From the NCBI GenBank assembly GCA_018340375.1, contig JAFFJZ010000004.1, forward strand, positions 25,332,001 through 25,396,000: a stretch of 64,000 nt of DNA, given 5' to 3'. The translations under genes were made by a program, and so were the position numbers. Source of the stretch: Gonatopus flavifemur (taxonomy: Eukaryota; Arthropoda; Insecta; Hymenoptera; Dryinidae). Positions 11,417-24,065 of the stretch are shown piece after piece. Each line of letters begins with the position of its first letter. Within the stretch, counting starts at the first letter, position 1. Under the pieces are notes generated by a model, which was not told the DNA's origin, made no database searches, and saw only the letters and a program-made list of their open reading frames with translations.

Positions 11417-12005
11417 GAGTATCATAAGTCCTCAAATTCAGAAGCCCGAAAAACTGTATGCCCAAATTTCAGGAACGCGGAAGGTTATACACCCGAACGT
11501 CCGTAAGTTGCATAACCCTGAATAAAAAATTATAAATTTTAGTATGAATCAACTATCAGATACTTTTATAGAATTGAGAAGTAGAATATGCTCCTCTTGA
11601 TGGTTTATCAATGATTTCAATCATATAAAAGTATCGAACTACTGATCTATAATATACACTGGATAGTGCATAGCATAGCCTTTCCGTATGCAAGCTTGAT
11701 TCCCATCAGGGCGTCGGCATGAAGGGGCAATCCCATCGTCTTTCTGATCAAAGGCCGCGCAGAATTGGTTGACTTTATTAAATTCGGTAGGATAGGGGTA
11801 ATTCCACCGACATATATAGCTTTCTAAATCGAACACGTTTAGCGTGCTATGCACTATCCAGTGTATACTGCAGATCAGTGTGTCAAACAGATGATTGATA
11901 CATACAATTTCGGACTCACAGATATTCGGGCGTATAACTTTTCGGGTTTCTGGAATGCGAGCGTTCGTTTTTTGGCGCTTCTGAATTTCTGGGCTTATGA
12001 TACTG
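11417..12005. repeat. Foldback element with nested inner hairpin
   Basis: The outer arms carry GTATCATAAG followed by AAATTCAGAAG on the left and the complement on the right. The inner arms (about 11641-11675 and 11848-11885) share a 34-bp inverted repeat beginning CTGATCT and containing TATACACTGGATAGTGCAT. No TSD was resolved and no protein is encoded. Confidence 0.65.
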
Positions 12006-12743
12006 CACCGTCCACAGGATTACATCCAGTCTCTTACACCACCAAAATGTTCAACATACAAATTTCCTGTTTGTCTTAAATTTCTTTTTTTGAAAATGAA
12101 TATTCGCTATGTCGTTAAATTTGTGTATACAATTCATTACCTTCTCATTGTTTTCGTTACGAATTTTGACTGAATTTACATCGGTTTCATCCTATTTTAT
12201 CCAGCCCTGATATTAATTCGCTTCGATGAGTTGAATATTTTGGACAATAGAATGTAATATACTTCATATTTTGTAAATTTTCTTCATTGCGATCACAGGA
12301 AGAATAATTAACTCACTAATAGTACCACGAACTGTTTTGTGGATCACACACAAAACCTACATGTATAATAACTGCACAGTATGCGTTGCGCATAGTTCAC
12401 AGCTGGATGAGCTGCACAATGGATCGAAGAAGTGTCCACGTGCGCAAACACATTGAACTATTCATTTATTCTGCTGTTTTATATTTCTATACATAGAAAA
12501 TTTAATTTTGCTTGGTTCATTTTTGCACTTACACGGAGGAAAAAACCAGGAACTAGCGCATGCGTACCGATCACTTCCCTCCGGACGTATTTGAAGGTCC
12601 ATTGAACATTCCATGAACGTGAATTCACGTACAATGCACGTACATTTAACACAGAAGATTTCTGTTCTCTTGGGGTATACATACTATCACAGTCTAAGCG
12701 GTCAATCTGATATACGATATTAGATTTATATTCAATGTATATT

Positions 12744-12990
12744 CCTAAGTAGCACCAGAATATACTATGAACGTTCTTCGAATATTCGAAATATGTTCTA
12801 TGCATATTCCAATGGGACCGTTTCATAGGTGCTATGCATATTCATCGAACGTATGTAATCGAATATACGACGGTACGTCAATCAAACGAATGTACTATGT
12901 ACGTTATAAATTTATTTAAAACAGTCTCATTCGTACATTCTACGAACGTTTCTATTTTGTATACACTTTGAACTTCTGTTGTTGCTTGGG
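12744..12990. mobile_element. CCxAAGTAGCAC-family MITE, copy 1
   Basis: The left terminus CCTAAGTAGCACCAGAA and the complement of the right terminus CCCAAGCAACAACAGAA form an imperfect terminal repeat. The interior is rich in GAACGTTC/GAATATTC words. It is clearly homologous to the copy at 13467. Confidence 0.65.
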
Positions 12991-13147
12991 TTTTTTTTTA
13001 TCTGTCTTTCATAGACAACTAAAGATGAATCTAATGTGATTCGGAACGTTTTGTGTTTTTGTTTGATGGAAAATACAGTCTCATAGCTTCAATATTTGTT
13101 ATGTTTCTCTAATTTCATTAATCATCCAATAGATAGAATTGGAGCGA

Positions 13148-13299
13148 TACCCAGATAACATATTCTCACCAAACCACACATCTGGATGAAGTTTCGCGAG
13201 AAATTTGCTAGCACGTTGAGAAACCGACGCATATGGATCAGCTTCTACATGCTAATTGCATGTGAGTCTGAAGGGGAGCTTTAAAAGGCTATCTGGGTA
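13148..13299. mobile_element. 152-bp MITE with TACCCAGATA termini, copy 1
   Basis: It begins TACCCAGATAACAT and ends with the complement TATCTGGGTA, so the outer TA may be a duplicated TA target as in Tc1/mariner. A second copy of exactly the same length lies at 54512-54663, with shared blocks such as ATGAGCTTCT-like and GGGGAGCTT. Confidence 0.75.
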
Positions 13300-13466
13300 A
13301 TTTTAGTGTTTTCAAGATTCTATATCTGATAAGCAAAGTCATGTTCAACGTATAATATGAAAGAAACATTGAAAAAAGCCTTGGGAACAACATTTTCCCC
13401 CAAACAGGGTGTTTTCAACATACCCACTCTGTCCAACTCCACTAATTTTCCTATCATGTATGGCCA

Positions 13467-13770
13467 CCCAAGTAGCACCAGAATATCCTATGAACGTTCT
13501 TAGAATATTCGAAATATGTTCTATGTACATTCCAAAAGACCGTTTCGTAGGTGCTATGCATGTTCATCGAACGTATGTAATCGAATATACGACGGTACGT
13601 CAATCGAACGTCGATTGAATGAATATCGTACATTTCGAATGTACTATGTACGTTCTAAGTATATCTAAAACAGTCTCATTCGAATATTCCATGAACTTTC
13701 ATCATATGTTCTTCGTATCTCATTCGTGAATTCTACGAACGTTTCTATTTTGTACATACTTTGAACTTGA
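13467..13770. mobile_element. CCxAAGTAGCAC-family MITE, copy 2
   Basis: Starts CCCAAGTAGCACCAGAATAT and follows copy 1 (12744) almost base for base through the GAACGTTC-rich interior to TACTTTGAACTT, but with an extra internal stretch. The right terminus is missing. Confidence 0.65.
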
Positions 13771-14985
13771 ATGTATGAAAAGAGATTTGAAGAATCCACT
13801 CAAATGATTCAGATGAAACTCTGTTTGGATTTCAACTGTTAACAAACTGTGTGGATCGCTTGATGATTGAGAAAACACTTCTAATTTATTCATTCGGATA
13901 ATTATCTGTTCATTATCGTTGAAATCAATGTTCTATCTTCATGAAATGGAGAAACCAATATTTATGCATGATAACGTACACATTATAAATACGCAAATAT
14001 GTGTATACTGTCAATATAAAATTGATGTTTACTCAACTTGTTTGATGGAGAAATGACACTTTTACTTATCTGTTTGTTCTGATGAAAGAGATTAACTACC
14101 TCTCATCTCAGTGATATAAAATCCAAGACGTACTAATATCCATCGAATTTTATTGAAACATGAGAAGACAGATTTCATTGAATAAACTATATTCCGCTGA
14201 CAACTTTATTCATTATCCCACATAACAATGAAATATTTTATGAAATATTGAATGTTAAATTCTTATGATTCTGGCTTTCGATCAAAACGATTGTATTGAA
14301 TTCATGTTAGATTCCTGGCGCGACTCCATATTTAAGAACACTTGCCAATCTGCAGGAGTGGGGAAACGATTTCTTCCAACAATTATCTTTGAATAATCAA
14401 CTGAACGAATATTCATGGAAGTTTACTTCCATGTTTTTTCACAACGAGGGAACTGTTTTGTTATATCTACTGAAACATTTTGTTATGATATGCCGAACAA
14501 AAATTTTCAGTTGGCAGAACTAAAAATTTAATGAGTCTGACCAAGCTTTGGCTGCGCTAAACAAATCATTTGACTAAATCACATTTGATTCCCTGAACTA
14601 AAAGTGATTTAGTGGGGTTTTCTTAGTTGAGATAATTGAATTTTGGTTGAACCATGCCAGGATTTACATAGGGGCTATCGGGGCTACTGCCCAGGGTGGC
14701 AAGTTTCATAGGGCGGCCATTTTCATGGGGCGGTAAGTTCCATGGTTCGACAAATTTCCACTGGAGCAGCAAATTTAGGAGGGAAGATTGAAATTTTTCA
14801 AAATGTCACTCTGATGAAACTTTTTCAATCATGGGGCATTCCACGTGAACCGGACGCCCCTCCTGTCCAAAATTTGACACACCCAAACGGAGTCCATGAT
14901 AGCTTAGAATCTTCGTAAGAACGTCACCTTCCGAATGCAACGTAGCCTTTCAGAAAATATATCACATAACTACCCTTCTCGCCCC
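13771..14985. other. No gene seen
   Basis: Only short ORFs and AT-rich DNA. A GC-richer patch at 14660-14800 (GGGGCTATCGGGGC, GGGCGG) has no recognisable identity. Confidence 0.45.
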
Positions 14986-14989
14986 TTAA

Positions 14990-16981
14990 CCCTTTCAGGG
15001 GCGATGGGAAGTATACTTCCCACCTCAATTCCTTTGGTTTTTTCGTTGTAACTCCGGGTCATCACATGATATGAGTAAGAAATAACTTTTTTTATACTCA
15101 ATAATGATTCATCTAAACCCTATGTTCGGGAAAGAATAAAAAAGAAAAAAAATGGTAATTTCATCCATTTCTTTTCTCTTCTACAAATTGCGAATCCTGT
15201 CATAGAATCAGTTCAGATTTATATTAAAATTAATAATATACACGATAAGTCGTCCCCGCCGATCTTCGATTCTTCTTATAAACATATCTGTATTTACATT
15301 TCTCTCTTTTCAAAGTGCCAAATACTCAATCCCTTCATGGATAACACACGGATATCGAATATGTATCTCTCTCCCCAGTCTAGTATAAGCTTAAGCATCG
15401 TGTACGTAGTACAGCGTTAACCGTTGACCGATACAATTATCGTGCCTGTATCATAACTCCACGTGTAGAAACCTCCGTGTTGCTCATTTTTATTGTCCGT
15501 CTACGCGTGGAACCTTTCGATAGGTATATTGTGCATTAATGCGATAAACTGTATCGAAGTTGAACCGAACAATTAATATTAATAATCATTGAATCTTATA
15601 TCAACGTGTAACTATAACGTGAATTACATCCGTTCACAAAAATGCTTCGTGTTCTATCAAATTGATACCTTGTGTCCTTGATCTCCTTGGTTCTTTTGAA
15701 TGAGAACGATCCGGTACCGTTCCACGAGAAGCTCTAAGCGTCGGACTCTTAATTGGAATTGTTTCTAATTATTCGAGGAAGGAAAAAAACTCATAATTCC
15801 GGTTCGTGGACGATACACCCTACTATATCATTTTTGCAAAAATTAGGCATTTCACAATTGTTATTGAATAAACAATCGCAAAAATTTCTCTTTTTTTACA
15901 TTGAATTCGTCCCTGAATTCCCTAGGATATTTATCAACTTGTAAATCATGTTTTTAAATTTTAGAGATGATAGTCAAAGCTATGATTGTAGAATTATTGC
16001 GATGTTCATTGTTGTTATTGTTTATTTAACAAAATATTGCGAAAAAATGTGGCACGGCGAAGCCAAATGTCAAAAAGCTGGACAAAATTATACACAGTCC
16101 TCAAATTTGCTTGACACTTGTTACTCGGGGGTTTTTGGGGTCGCTGATTACAAATCTGATGTCCAAATTTTGTAATTCAAAATAGCGGAACTAATATGAG
16201 GGACGGAAATTGAACAAATCATTAGATTTTCATCAAACTTGGTACCCAGGGGTTCTTGGGATCGCTGATTACGAATCTGATGTCTACATGTGAAAATTCA
16301 AAATAGCGGATCCAATATGGCGGATGAAAATTAATGAGTCACCCTTTGTGACAAACTTGTCACCCGGAAGGTTTTGGAATCGCTGATTACAAATCCGTTG
16401 TGAAAATTCCCGGATTAAAAATGACGAACTTCAATTTCAAAAATCAGGGAAAATTGTGATCCTAATCAATATTCGTGATTCTCAACCCCTATGAGCTCAC
16501 ACTAATGCAACTGTTTTTGAATTCTGAATTCCTAGATTCACATAACGGATTCGTAATCAGCGACCCCAAAAACCTTTGGGTACCGAGTTTGAGAAAAATC
16601 CGATCATTTTCTCAATTTTTGTCCGCCATATCGAATCCACCATCTCGAATTTGTGGATTTAGACAACGAATCCGTAATCAGCGACCACAAAAACTCCTCG
16701 GTACCAAGTTTGAAGAAAATCCGATGATTTTTTCAATTTTCGTCCACCATATTGGATCCGCCATTTTGAATGTCCACATTTAGACATCAGATTCGTAATC
16801 AGCGATCCCAAAACCCTTGGGTACCAAGTTTGATGGAAATCTAATGATTTGTTCAGTTTTCGTCTGCCATTCTGAATTTGTGAATTTAGATAACAAATTC
16901 GTAATCAGCGACCCCAAAAACATCAGAACACGATAAGAACAGTTTGATAAAATTCCCCAGTTAATTGCGCCCCTGAAAGGG
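14990..16981. mobile_element. TTAA-flanked 2-kb foldback, piggyBac-type non-autonomous
   Basis: The termini CCCTTTCAGGGGCG are perfect inverted repeats and are flanked on both sides by TTAA (14986-14989 and 16982-16985), the piggyBac-type target. The right half contains roughly 105-115-bp units that include GGGTACCAAGTTTG and CGCTGATTACGAAT. Two or three copies lie in one orientation (16120-16400) and three to four in the other (16540-16930). No transposase is encoded; the ORFs at 15753-16175 and 16475-17034 are translations of repeat DNA. Confidence 0.82.
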
Positions 16982-17139
16982 TTAAAGTGGAAAAACAGAA
17001 ATAATATTGCGTGAGACAATCTCATAAAAATCAAAACAGCGTTAAAATAGATTCAAAATCACTGCTGAGAGGTTGATGGAGTCGCCGAAATGAATAATGA
17101 GGGGAGAGAAAATGATTTCGATCCAACAATATTTCTTAA

Positions 17140-17575
17140 GGGGGGGTATTTGGTATTTTTATAATGAAATCAGTTTCGAATTTTTTCTATGCGGAATCAA
17201 CGCTCCAAAATAATTCCAAAAATTTTATTCCGAGTTTCAGGGACATATGTTGGAAATCCCAACTCCTAAAACCCACCCCCGACCCCTCTATGAGGGGTAA
17301 AATTGATATGTGCATCATAAAATCGTTTTGAATTTTTTCTATGCGGAATTAACGCTCCAAAACCACCCCCAAAATCTTATTCCGAGATTCCTGGATATAT
17401 CTTCGAGAGGCCAGCTCCTAAAACTCTTCCTCGACTTGTAGGGGGGGGGGGGGGGAGGACATATTATTTTCATCGCAAAATCGATTTGCATTTTCTTCTA
17501 TGGACAATCATCACTGCAAAACGACTCACAAAATCTTATTCCGAGGTCCCTCAACATACTTGGAGGCACTAGCTC
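17140..17575. repeat. Three tandem units of ~155 bp
   Basis: A unit containing TTTTTTCTATGCGGAAT, AACGCTCCAAAA and TTATTCCGAG recurs at about 17181, 17333 and 17492. A run of 14 G lies at about 17443-17456 between the second and third units. No coding. Confidence 0.7.
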
Positions 17576-18152
17576 TTAAAATAATCGACTACGTTGATTG
17601 ATCGAAAATGCAAGGATCGAATGGTCAATCGATTACCCGTCATTCGATTAATTGATTATTCGACTTGGAGATTCGAACTCGCCCATCGCCAAGAGAGATG
17701 ATGACGTTTAGTCACGTTTGTGCGTGCGTGAGTTTACACGACTACCCCTCTGTTATTTATTCCTTAGGGGAATAGATATGGAATCGGCGTGAAATCAGCT
17801 CTTCTCCTCTCGCATAATGAAGATGCAAAATTACCGAGCAGGTATTATGGAAGAATTATTTGCTCGACAAGTGGAGAAAATGTGCAATGTCCAACGAGGA
17901 TTACAATCATACGAATTGGGTATTGCTCGTTCTTCCCACCAGTCAAAACGACCATTTTTCCCACTATTGACATACTACTTGCTCTTGACAGTACGGACAA
18001 CAACTGTTGACGTTCATAAATGAATATTGGACCAAACTCATGGGTTCTGAGCTGCCAGATTATCTCATCACTTTCAGTTTCTTTCCAGGCAACACCAGAA
18101 ATGCACGTTCAGATGAGATTTCTGGCATTTGAGGTGCTAGTGCTGTCGAAGA

Positions 18153-18860
18153 TCACTTCTGGAGCAATTTCCTGGTTTTCTTATGTTCAGAGTCATTAAA
18201 ATAGAGAAATATTATAGACGTAGATTCCTGTTTCGCCTGTGCGAAAAGGGATTCTGATGTCAAAATTGCATCATTAGGCTTCGCTTGAAAACTAGCTCTT
18301 GTAGCTTTACGTTTCGAAATAGCTCCGATACAGTCACATAGACCCTTGCCGTGAGCAGTCGAATGAGAGTACCATTCAGCTACCGTACCAAAATCTTCTT
18401 CATGATATACAAGATTTTTCATTTGAAATTTGTTCCTATAATGCTGTTTCGCACCGTCGCTAACGTAAATCAATTTTTTCACTCCTGGACATGTTTTTCC
18501 ACTTCAGGAATAATTAAATTTTGCATGATATGAACTGCAGAAACGTCATGACTGGTGCTGTCAGACGAACAAATCACTCTTTCATGTACCACATCATTGC
18601 CGTTTATATAGTGAAACAGCACAGGGTGGCTTGTACATTAGTTGTTATTTTAATGAGAAGCTTGTGCTGCATTTTGAACAATAGAAGCAAAGTTTTCCGA
18701 AGAATCAGTATGGATCAAAACCTCATCACTTTTTTAATTCTCCTTTGAATTTTTGATATATTTGAATTGATACTTAGAAAGAAATTGATGTGGGAAGAGT
18801 GTTCTCAAACGATCACAAAACTTTCCAACAAAATCTGGCATGGATGGGAGAAAACTCAAA
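18153..18860 (-). pseudogene. Decayed conserved arthropod ORF, function unknown
   Basis: From about 18725 down, one minus-strand frame reads EVLIHTDSSENFASIVQNAA, two TAA stops, then HPVLFHYING, VICSSDSTSHDVSAV and PEVEKHVQE. It shifts at about 18484 into a frame that reads KLIYVSDGAKQHYRNK, LVYHEEDFGT, AEWYSHSTAHGKGLCD and RKATRASFQ, down to 18153. The SDGA...HGKG...CD arrangement resembles a multicopy uncharacterised protein found in arthropod genomes that I believe is linked to mobile DNA. I cannot assign a reaction. Two stops, a frameshift and no clear start make it a pseudogene. Confidence 0.6.
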
Positions 18861-20240
18861 GCTTTCCACTATTATAGCACACTTGACAACCGTCAAGTGT
18901 CGAATTTGCATGATAAGATTAATCACATCATATTCGTGATGAGCATATCAAAAAACTCCGAAATCGAGTCACATTCCAATGAATCATCGATTTTTTTGCT
19001 CAAACCCATTGGTTTCTCATCCTCACAGCGGATTCAATGCTGTCAATTGTCAAAACTCGATTCTCATATTGCGTTCTTCCAGAATTCACTACTCCAAAGT
19101 TCTCAACGTTAGATTTTTTGAAACACAATCAAATTTCTGCAGATCAAACCTATAATCTTGATCTTGACAGCAAGCTGCCAGCAGATTTGACGATTGACAT
19201 GTCTCAGTATTCAACACTGGTACTGTATCATCGATTAGGATTCCCAAATAAAGGCTCGTTTTCCAGATTCAGACACTATCGTTCGAGAAATCAATAGGTT
19301 TTGAACTTTCATGAGAATTTGACAGCTGATCACTGTTGGAATCAATTGAATTCAAAATTCCGCCTCGAGGAATCGATTGATAATTTCTTTCTGAACATTT
19401 TGGAATAAAAATCAACCCAACCGGACCTGAAATGGCTTCTGAAAGTTAACTCCTCCTCAAAAACTCCGATCGGCCCCACTGTACGCCGCGTGATAAGCTT
19501 TCCTAACTCAGTAGACTGTTTAACCAAGTTGAGATAGTTCATCACGTGACGTTCAAGATGAGATGAAACAATTGCACTTGCCCAAAGTACGACGAAGCAA
19601 CTCGGGGCCATTGACGTGGTTAGGCCTGATTACGCCTGATTGTTCATTTTTTAGCTTAATTGGAATGTTGCCACGAGACACATAATGAGCTGTAACGAGC
19701 TTTTACTTCAGTTGGAAATATGAGAAGTGGAAAATTGTCTAAATACTTGGTTGGAGTGTCCTGTAGCTCGATTTGAAAGTTTCTATTAACCCATAGTTTC
19801 GTTAATTTGAATTTTCAACCGATTCATACATCAAACAGAATAGGTCTAGCTCGAAATGTTGGCTCGAAACCGGCTTGAGTATAGATTGATTCAAAACTCG
19901 TTTCCGTGAAGATATATTCCAATTTCAATCTTAAAATTCAGTCAAAATTCTATTGAACTGAATTTCCAACCAATTTGGTTGACTGAAGAAGATTTTTACC
20001 TCATTCATAGGTGTGATTCCACTGGAAAAACATGATTTCACATTTTCAATTAGCGATTTCAACCACATTCTAGCACTTTCTTGGGACATCTGGATGGGCA
20101 CAAGCTTAAAATTGCGTTGGAAAACTAGCTGGAAACCAACTTGACATCTGGGAAAACTAGCTGAGTCTCATTTTATTCCCAATGATAATTTCTACTAGGG
20201 CTGATACCCAGGTTAACCTATCTGCGCATTCCACTTACAC
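18861..20240. other. No gene seen
   Basis: AT-rich with unsupported short ORFs. A TTTCTACTAGGG terminus at about 20188-20199 looks like the right end of a CCCTAGTAGAAA-type MITE whose left end I could not place. Confidence 0.4.
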
Positions 20241-20243
20241 ATA

Positions 20244-20272
20244 CCAGGTGTGTGAGTATGAAACCGGAATTT
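20244..20272 (+). repeat. Mariner left terminal inverted repeat
   Basis: Begins CCAGGTGTGTGAGTATGAAA and continues to the CCGGAATTT block. It pairs with the complement at 21501-21529. In this family the transposase binds these repeats. Confidence 0.92.
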
Positions 20273-20415
20273 GCCCATAGGTGGCGCTAGATGTCGATGC
20301 AGTTACCGACACATCACGTCAGTGGTGTCTTGTTATTGTATTGATATCCGACAAAGATTTCCAACTCACAATAACACGAGTTTCATTCAGTAGCATCAGT
20401 TTATAAGAGATAAAC

Positions 20416-21453
20416 ATGTCGAGTTTTGTGCCAACAAATTACGATTTGCGGACAGCACTACTTTTCTGTTTTCATCTGAAGAACACCGCAGCCGAATCGC
20501 ATCGAATGCTTGTGGAGGCGTTTGGTGAGCATGATCTCGGTGGAACACAGTGTTTCGAGTGGTTCAAACGGCTCAAAAGTGGCGATTTTGACGTCAGGAA
20601 CGAAGAACGTGGAAGACCACCGAAAAAGTTTGAAGACGCTGACCTGCAAGCCTTGTTGGACGAAGACGACGCTCAAACATAACAGCAACTGGCGGATCAG
20701 TTAAAGGTGACCCGAGAAGCCATCTCCCTTCGGTTGAAAGCCATGGGAAAGATACAAAAGGTGGGGAGATGGGTTCCACATGAACTCAACGAAAGACAGC
20801 AGGAAAACCGCAAAACATCATGCGAAATGCTGCTCGCCAGGTTCCAGAGAAAGTCATTTCTCCATCGAATTGTGACTGGCGATGAAAAGTGGATATATTC
20901 CAAGAATCCTAAGCGCAAAAAGTCATGGGTTACTCCGGGTGAACCATCAACATCGGTGGCAAGACCAAACCGCTACGGACGAAAGACAATGCTGTGTGTT
21001 TGGTGGGGTCAGAAGGGCGTAATCTACTACGAGCTGCTGAAACCTGGGGAAACTGTCAATACTCAACGCTACCGACAACAAATGATCGATTTGGATCGAT
21101 TTTTGCGTGAAAAACGACCAGAATACCAACAAAGACAACACAAGGTGATTTTGCTGTATGACAATGCACCAGCACACAAAGCAAAACAGGTCCAGGAAAC
21201 GATAGAGTCGTTCCGTTGGGAGATTCTTCAGCACGCGCCTCACTCACCGGACCTTGCCCCATCCGATTACTACTTGTTTGCATCGATGGGACACGCACTT
21301 GCTGAGCAGCGCTTTACTTCTTACGAAGATGTACGAAAATGGCTCGATGACTGGTTCGCCTCAGAAGAGCAACAGTTCTTTTGGCGTGGAATCCACAAAT
21401 TGCCAGAAAGATGGAAAGAATGTATAGATAGCGACGGACAATACTTTGAATAA
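20416..21453 (+). pseudogene. Mariner transposase with one premature stop (codon 89)
   Basis: 345 codons, the family length, starting MSSFVPTN. The N-terminal paired helix-turn-helix region (residues about 1-110) includes TAAESHRMLVEAFGE and WFKRLKSGDFDV. The linker motif is WVPHELNERQ. The DD34D triad is intact: Asp156 (GDEKW, codon at 20881), Asp249 (YDNAPAH, 21160) and Asp284 (SPDLAPSDYYLF, 21265). The only lesion is TAA at 20680-20682, where relatives have Gln, consistent with a CAA-to-TAA change. Downstream the frame is unchanged to the stop at 21451-21453. The sequence is close to the Mos1 type of the mauritiana subfamily. It acts by cut-and-paste at TA. Confidence 0.95.
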
Positions 21454-21500
21454 GTTACTTTGTATCATATCATTACAATAAACGTGTTTTTTCTGTACAA

Positions 21501-21529
21501 AAATTCCGGTTTCATACTCACACACCTGG
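21501..21529 (-). repeat. Mariner right terminal inverted repeat
   Basis: Complement of the left terminus, ending CACACCTGG directly before the TA duplication. An AATAAA-like signal (CAATAAACG) lies shortly before it at about 21476. Confidence 0.92.
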
Positions 21530-21539
21530 TAAGCAAGTG

Positions 21540-23282
21540 TTTGACCCCTGGTTAAAACTTCTCGTTCATTCTCATTGAAAAAAAAATCCAATAGGAATGA
21601 ATCAAGTTCCTGCATCGGAATTGTCTTATTGACAAGAGGTCTTTATTCCCCATTAGAGTTTCCAACGGGAATCGATGAGATTTTCCTTAAGGATCGATGA
21701 TGAAATTAATGGGTATTTATTGGAATTTTCCAAAAATTAAGCCATGAGAATGGATAGGAATAATCCAGTCTGGACTGGTTAAACATTTGCATTCATTCTC
21801 ATCCCAAAAAATCCAATGGAAATGGATTTGGTTTCTCCCAAGGGTCGCTATTTAGAAAAATCTGATTCAGACTCATTCGAAGCATCAATTGGAATCAATC
21901 GGGAAATCCCATGAAAGAAGACAGGAAAATGTTCTGAAAAAATGCTTATCCACATCGTGGTTGGTTGTTAACAACCAAAGTTCGGTTTATAATACAATAC
22001 ATACGCAATTCGTATCAATTAAACAAACGCATGTATCATCGATTTAACTATTCCATATGACGAGCCATTGCTGAAAGAAATCCAGACGAAACATCATGTG
22101 TTATTGGCGTGGTGATCACCCATCCAACGTTGTACTGCGGTCGTTGTTGCTTAACTTGGAAGATCGATCTGGAACACCCTGTTGCTCGATACCGTGGTCC
22201 GCTTCTTACCAATGTGGTTCAAATGACTTCCTTATGGAAAGGGCTGTAGTAATGAGATTCAATTGGTAGTTTCTCATTAGAAATATGGAAGGTTTGATCG
22301 TTATTAATAAAAGCATGGTAGAGAATGAGTGCCAACAGAAAGTTTCCCTTATTAACTCCTATTAGAATAAATAGGAAAATTCTACAAGATGCATGTTGAA
22401 TGGGTTTGTATGGGAAATTTCCATTCCAATGCATCGCATCCTTTCACATGGATTTTTTGATGAATTTCAATGGGAGATTTTTGGAACTGAATTATACGGA
22501 CAGGAATAGGTTGTTTCTAAAATATAGGGAATCAATAAGTCCCTTCAGGAAGTGACCGATTTGAATCACTGTTTATTCCCAGCGAATAGTTTATAAGCAG
22601 TATTAGGAAATTTCCCATTTGGTCTGCAAAAGAATAGATAGGGAAATTCCACGAGATCAGTGTTGAATGAGTTTGTAAATGGCGTTTCTATTTGAATCTG
22701 TCACAGCCTTCCATGTTGATTCTGAATAAGTTTGAATGAGAAATTTTTGACATCGAATTATGTGGGCGGGAATAGGTTGTTCCTAGAATTCAGATAATAA
22801 ATAAGTCCCTCTTAAGCATATCCATAATTGTTGGTCTCCAAGGAATGTGTAATGGGAGGCAATGGGAAGCTTCCCACATCCCTGGTTAAAAAAATCCGTT
22901 TATTCTCGCCAAATCTCACTAAATCACATTGAATCTTAGACCATGTTCTGACTCAATCTCATACGGCGATTTCTCAATGAGATTCGGTCAGAAGAATGAA
23001 TTATTTGAATGTGAATCTGGTTAAATTTCCCCAAGTCTAATCGAATATCCAACAATGTTCTGGCCAAATCTCATGAAATTTCATTTGTCAGATTCTTTCA
23101 ACTAGGGATTGGCTTCTATCAGGATGAGCGGGAAGATTTCACCAGATACACGTTGGATGGGTTCTTATGAGGAATATCTATCCTAATCGACTGAGCCTCT
23201 CACATGGATTCTGAATAGGTTTCAATAGGGAATTTCTGAGATCGAATTGTGCAGGTAGAAATGGTTTGTTCATAGAATATGA
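21540..23282. repeat. Left arm of large nested palindrome; ~265-bp tandem units
   Basis: Units containing TGTTGAATGGGTTTGTA, GGGAATAGGTTGTTCC and CAATAAGTCCCT recur with about 267-bp spacing at roughly 22394, 22661 and 23151. The last interval is lengthened by a MITE at 22880-23108. The same words recur in the opposite orientation at 28130-28790. No coding is supported; ORFs here are shadows. Confidence 0.65.
22880..23108. mobile_element. CCCTGGTTAAAA-family MITE, copy 1
   Basis: Terminus CCCTGGTTAAAAAAATCC on the left and the complement of CCCTAGTTGAAAGAATC on the right. The interior has repeated, mutually inverted CCAAATCTCA / TGAGATTYGGTCAGA words. A larger relative lies at 31669-32093. 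It interrupts the tandem array that contains it. Confidence 0.7.
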
Positions 23283-23631
23283 TCAACCCATTAGGGCACA
23301 TGGCGAAACCATTGTGGATAAAAAAATGGATATAGGGATGACAGCATCTGATTGAAAGATTATTTTCCATGGAGGAAGATTATTTTTTCCGATTGTTTCA
23401 ACCATTTCTGTTTGAACAATCACGTCGAAAAATCTAGATAAGGCAAAACCAACACCGCCATTCGATTCTACGCAAGAATTCATATAAAATTTATGGACGC
23501 AGAAATTTTTTTTCTCGCTATATTCATTGAAGAAAATTAAATAACCAATTTCGAGGCAGACAACACCCGTTCAGGACCATCGCGAAATCATCGTGGATAA
23601 AAAAAAACCTAGATACGGGGATGACAGCATC

Positions 23632-24005
23632 TAGTGTTGCCGCGATATTATCGTCGATAATTGAGGAATAATCGATTATCTCAATTCTCACGCGTTCTTA
23701 TGGAATATATAATCCACGAATCTTCGATTATGCTCATAATGAAACGGAATAATGAATAATCCCAGACTTGTACACAAAATAAACTAAGATATGCTTCCAT
23801 TTATCGTTACGATATATCGATAATTATCGTTACGATAATGTAAGAATATTTTGGTTCATTTTGTTTAAAAGACCAAGATGATGCACTATCTCGTTTCATT
23901 TCGTCCACAGTCGAAGATCTACGCGTTAAAAGTTCCATGAAAACCTGTCAAAATTAAGATAATCGATTATTTCTGAATTTCGACGATAATATCGCGGCAA
24001 CACTA
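23632..24005. mobile_element. 374-bp hAT-type MITE with 8-bp TSD
   Basis: The terminal inverted repeats start TAGTGTTGCCGCGATATTAT and run for about 27 bp. They are flanked by exact ACAGCATC at 23624-23631 and 24006-24013. The interior is rich in ATCGAT-type palindromes. It interrupts a subterminal repeat of the piggyBac and is therefore younger than that element. Confidence 0.88.
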
Positions 24006-24065
24006 ACAGCATCTGATTGAAAGACTATTTTCCATAGAGGAAAACTTTTTTTTCCGATTGTTTAA

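Larger units (their letters stand above)
20244..21529 (+). mobile_element. Mariner element, mauritiana type, near intact
   Basis: A 1,286-bp element, the canonical mariner length, with terminal inverted repeats starting CCAGGTGTGTGAGTATGAAA. TA dinucleotides flank it at 20242-20243 and 21530-21531. Both termini match each other with almost no differences over about 29 bp. It encodes one transposase ORF of the expected length, interrupted by a single stop. It is the youngest-looking autonomous-type element in the window. Confidence 0.95.
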
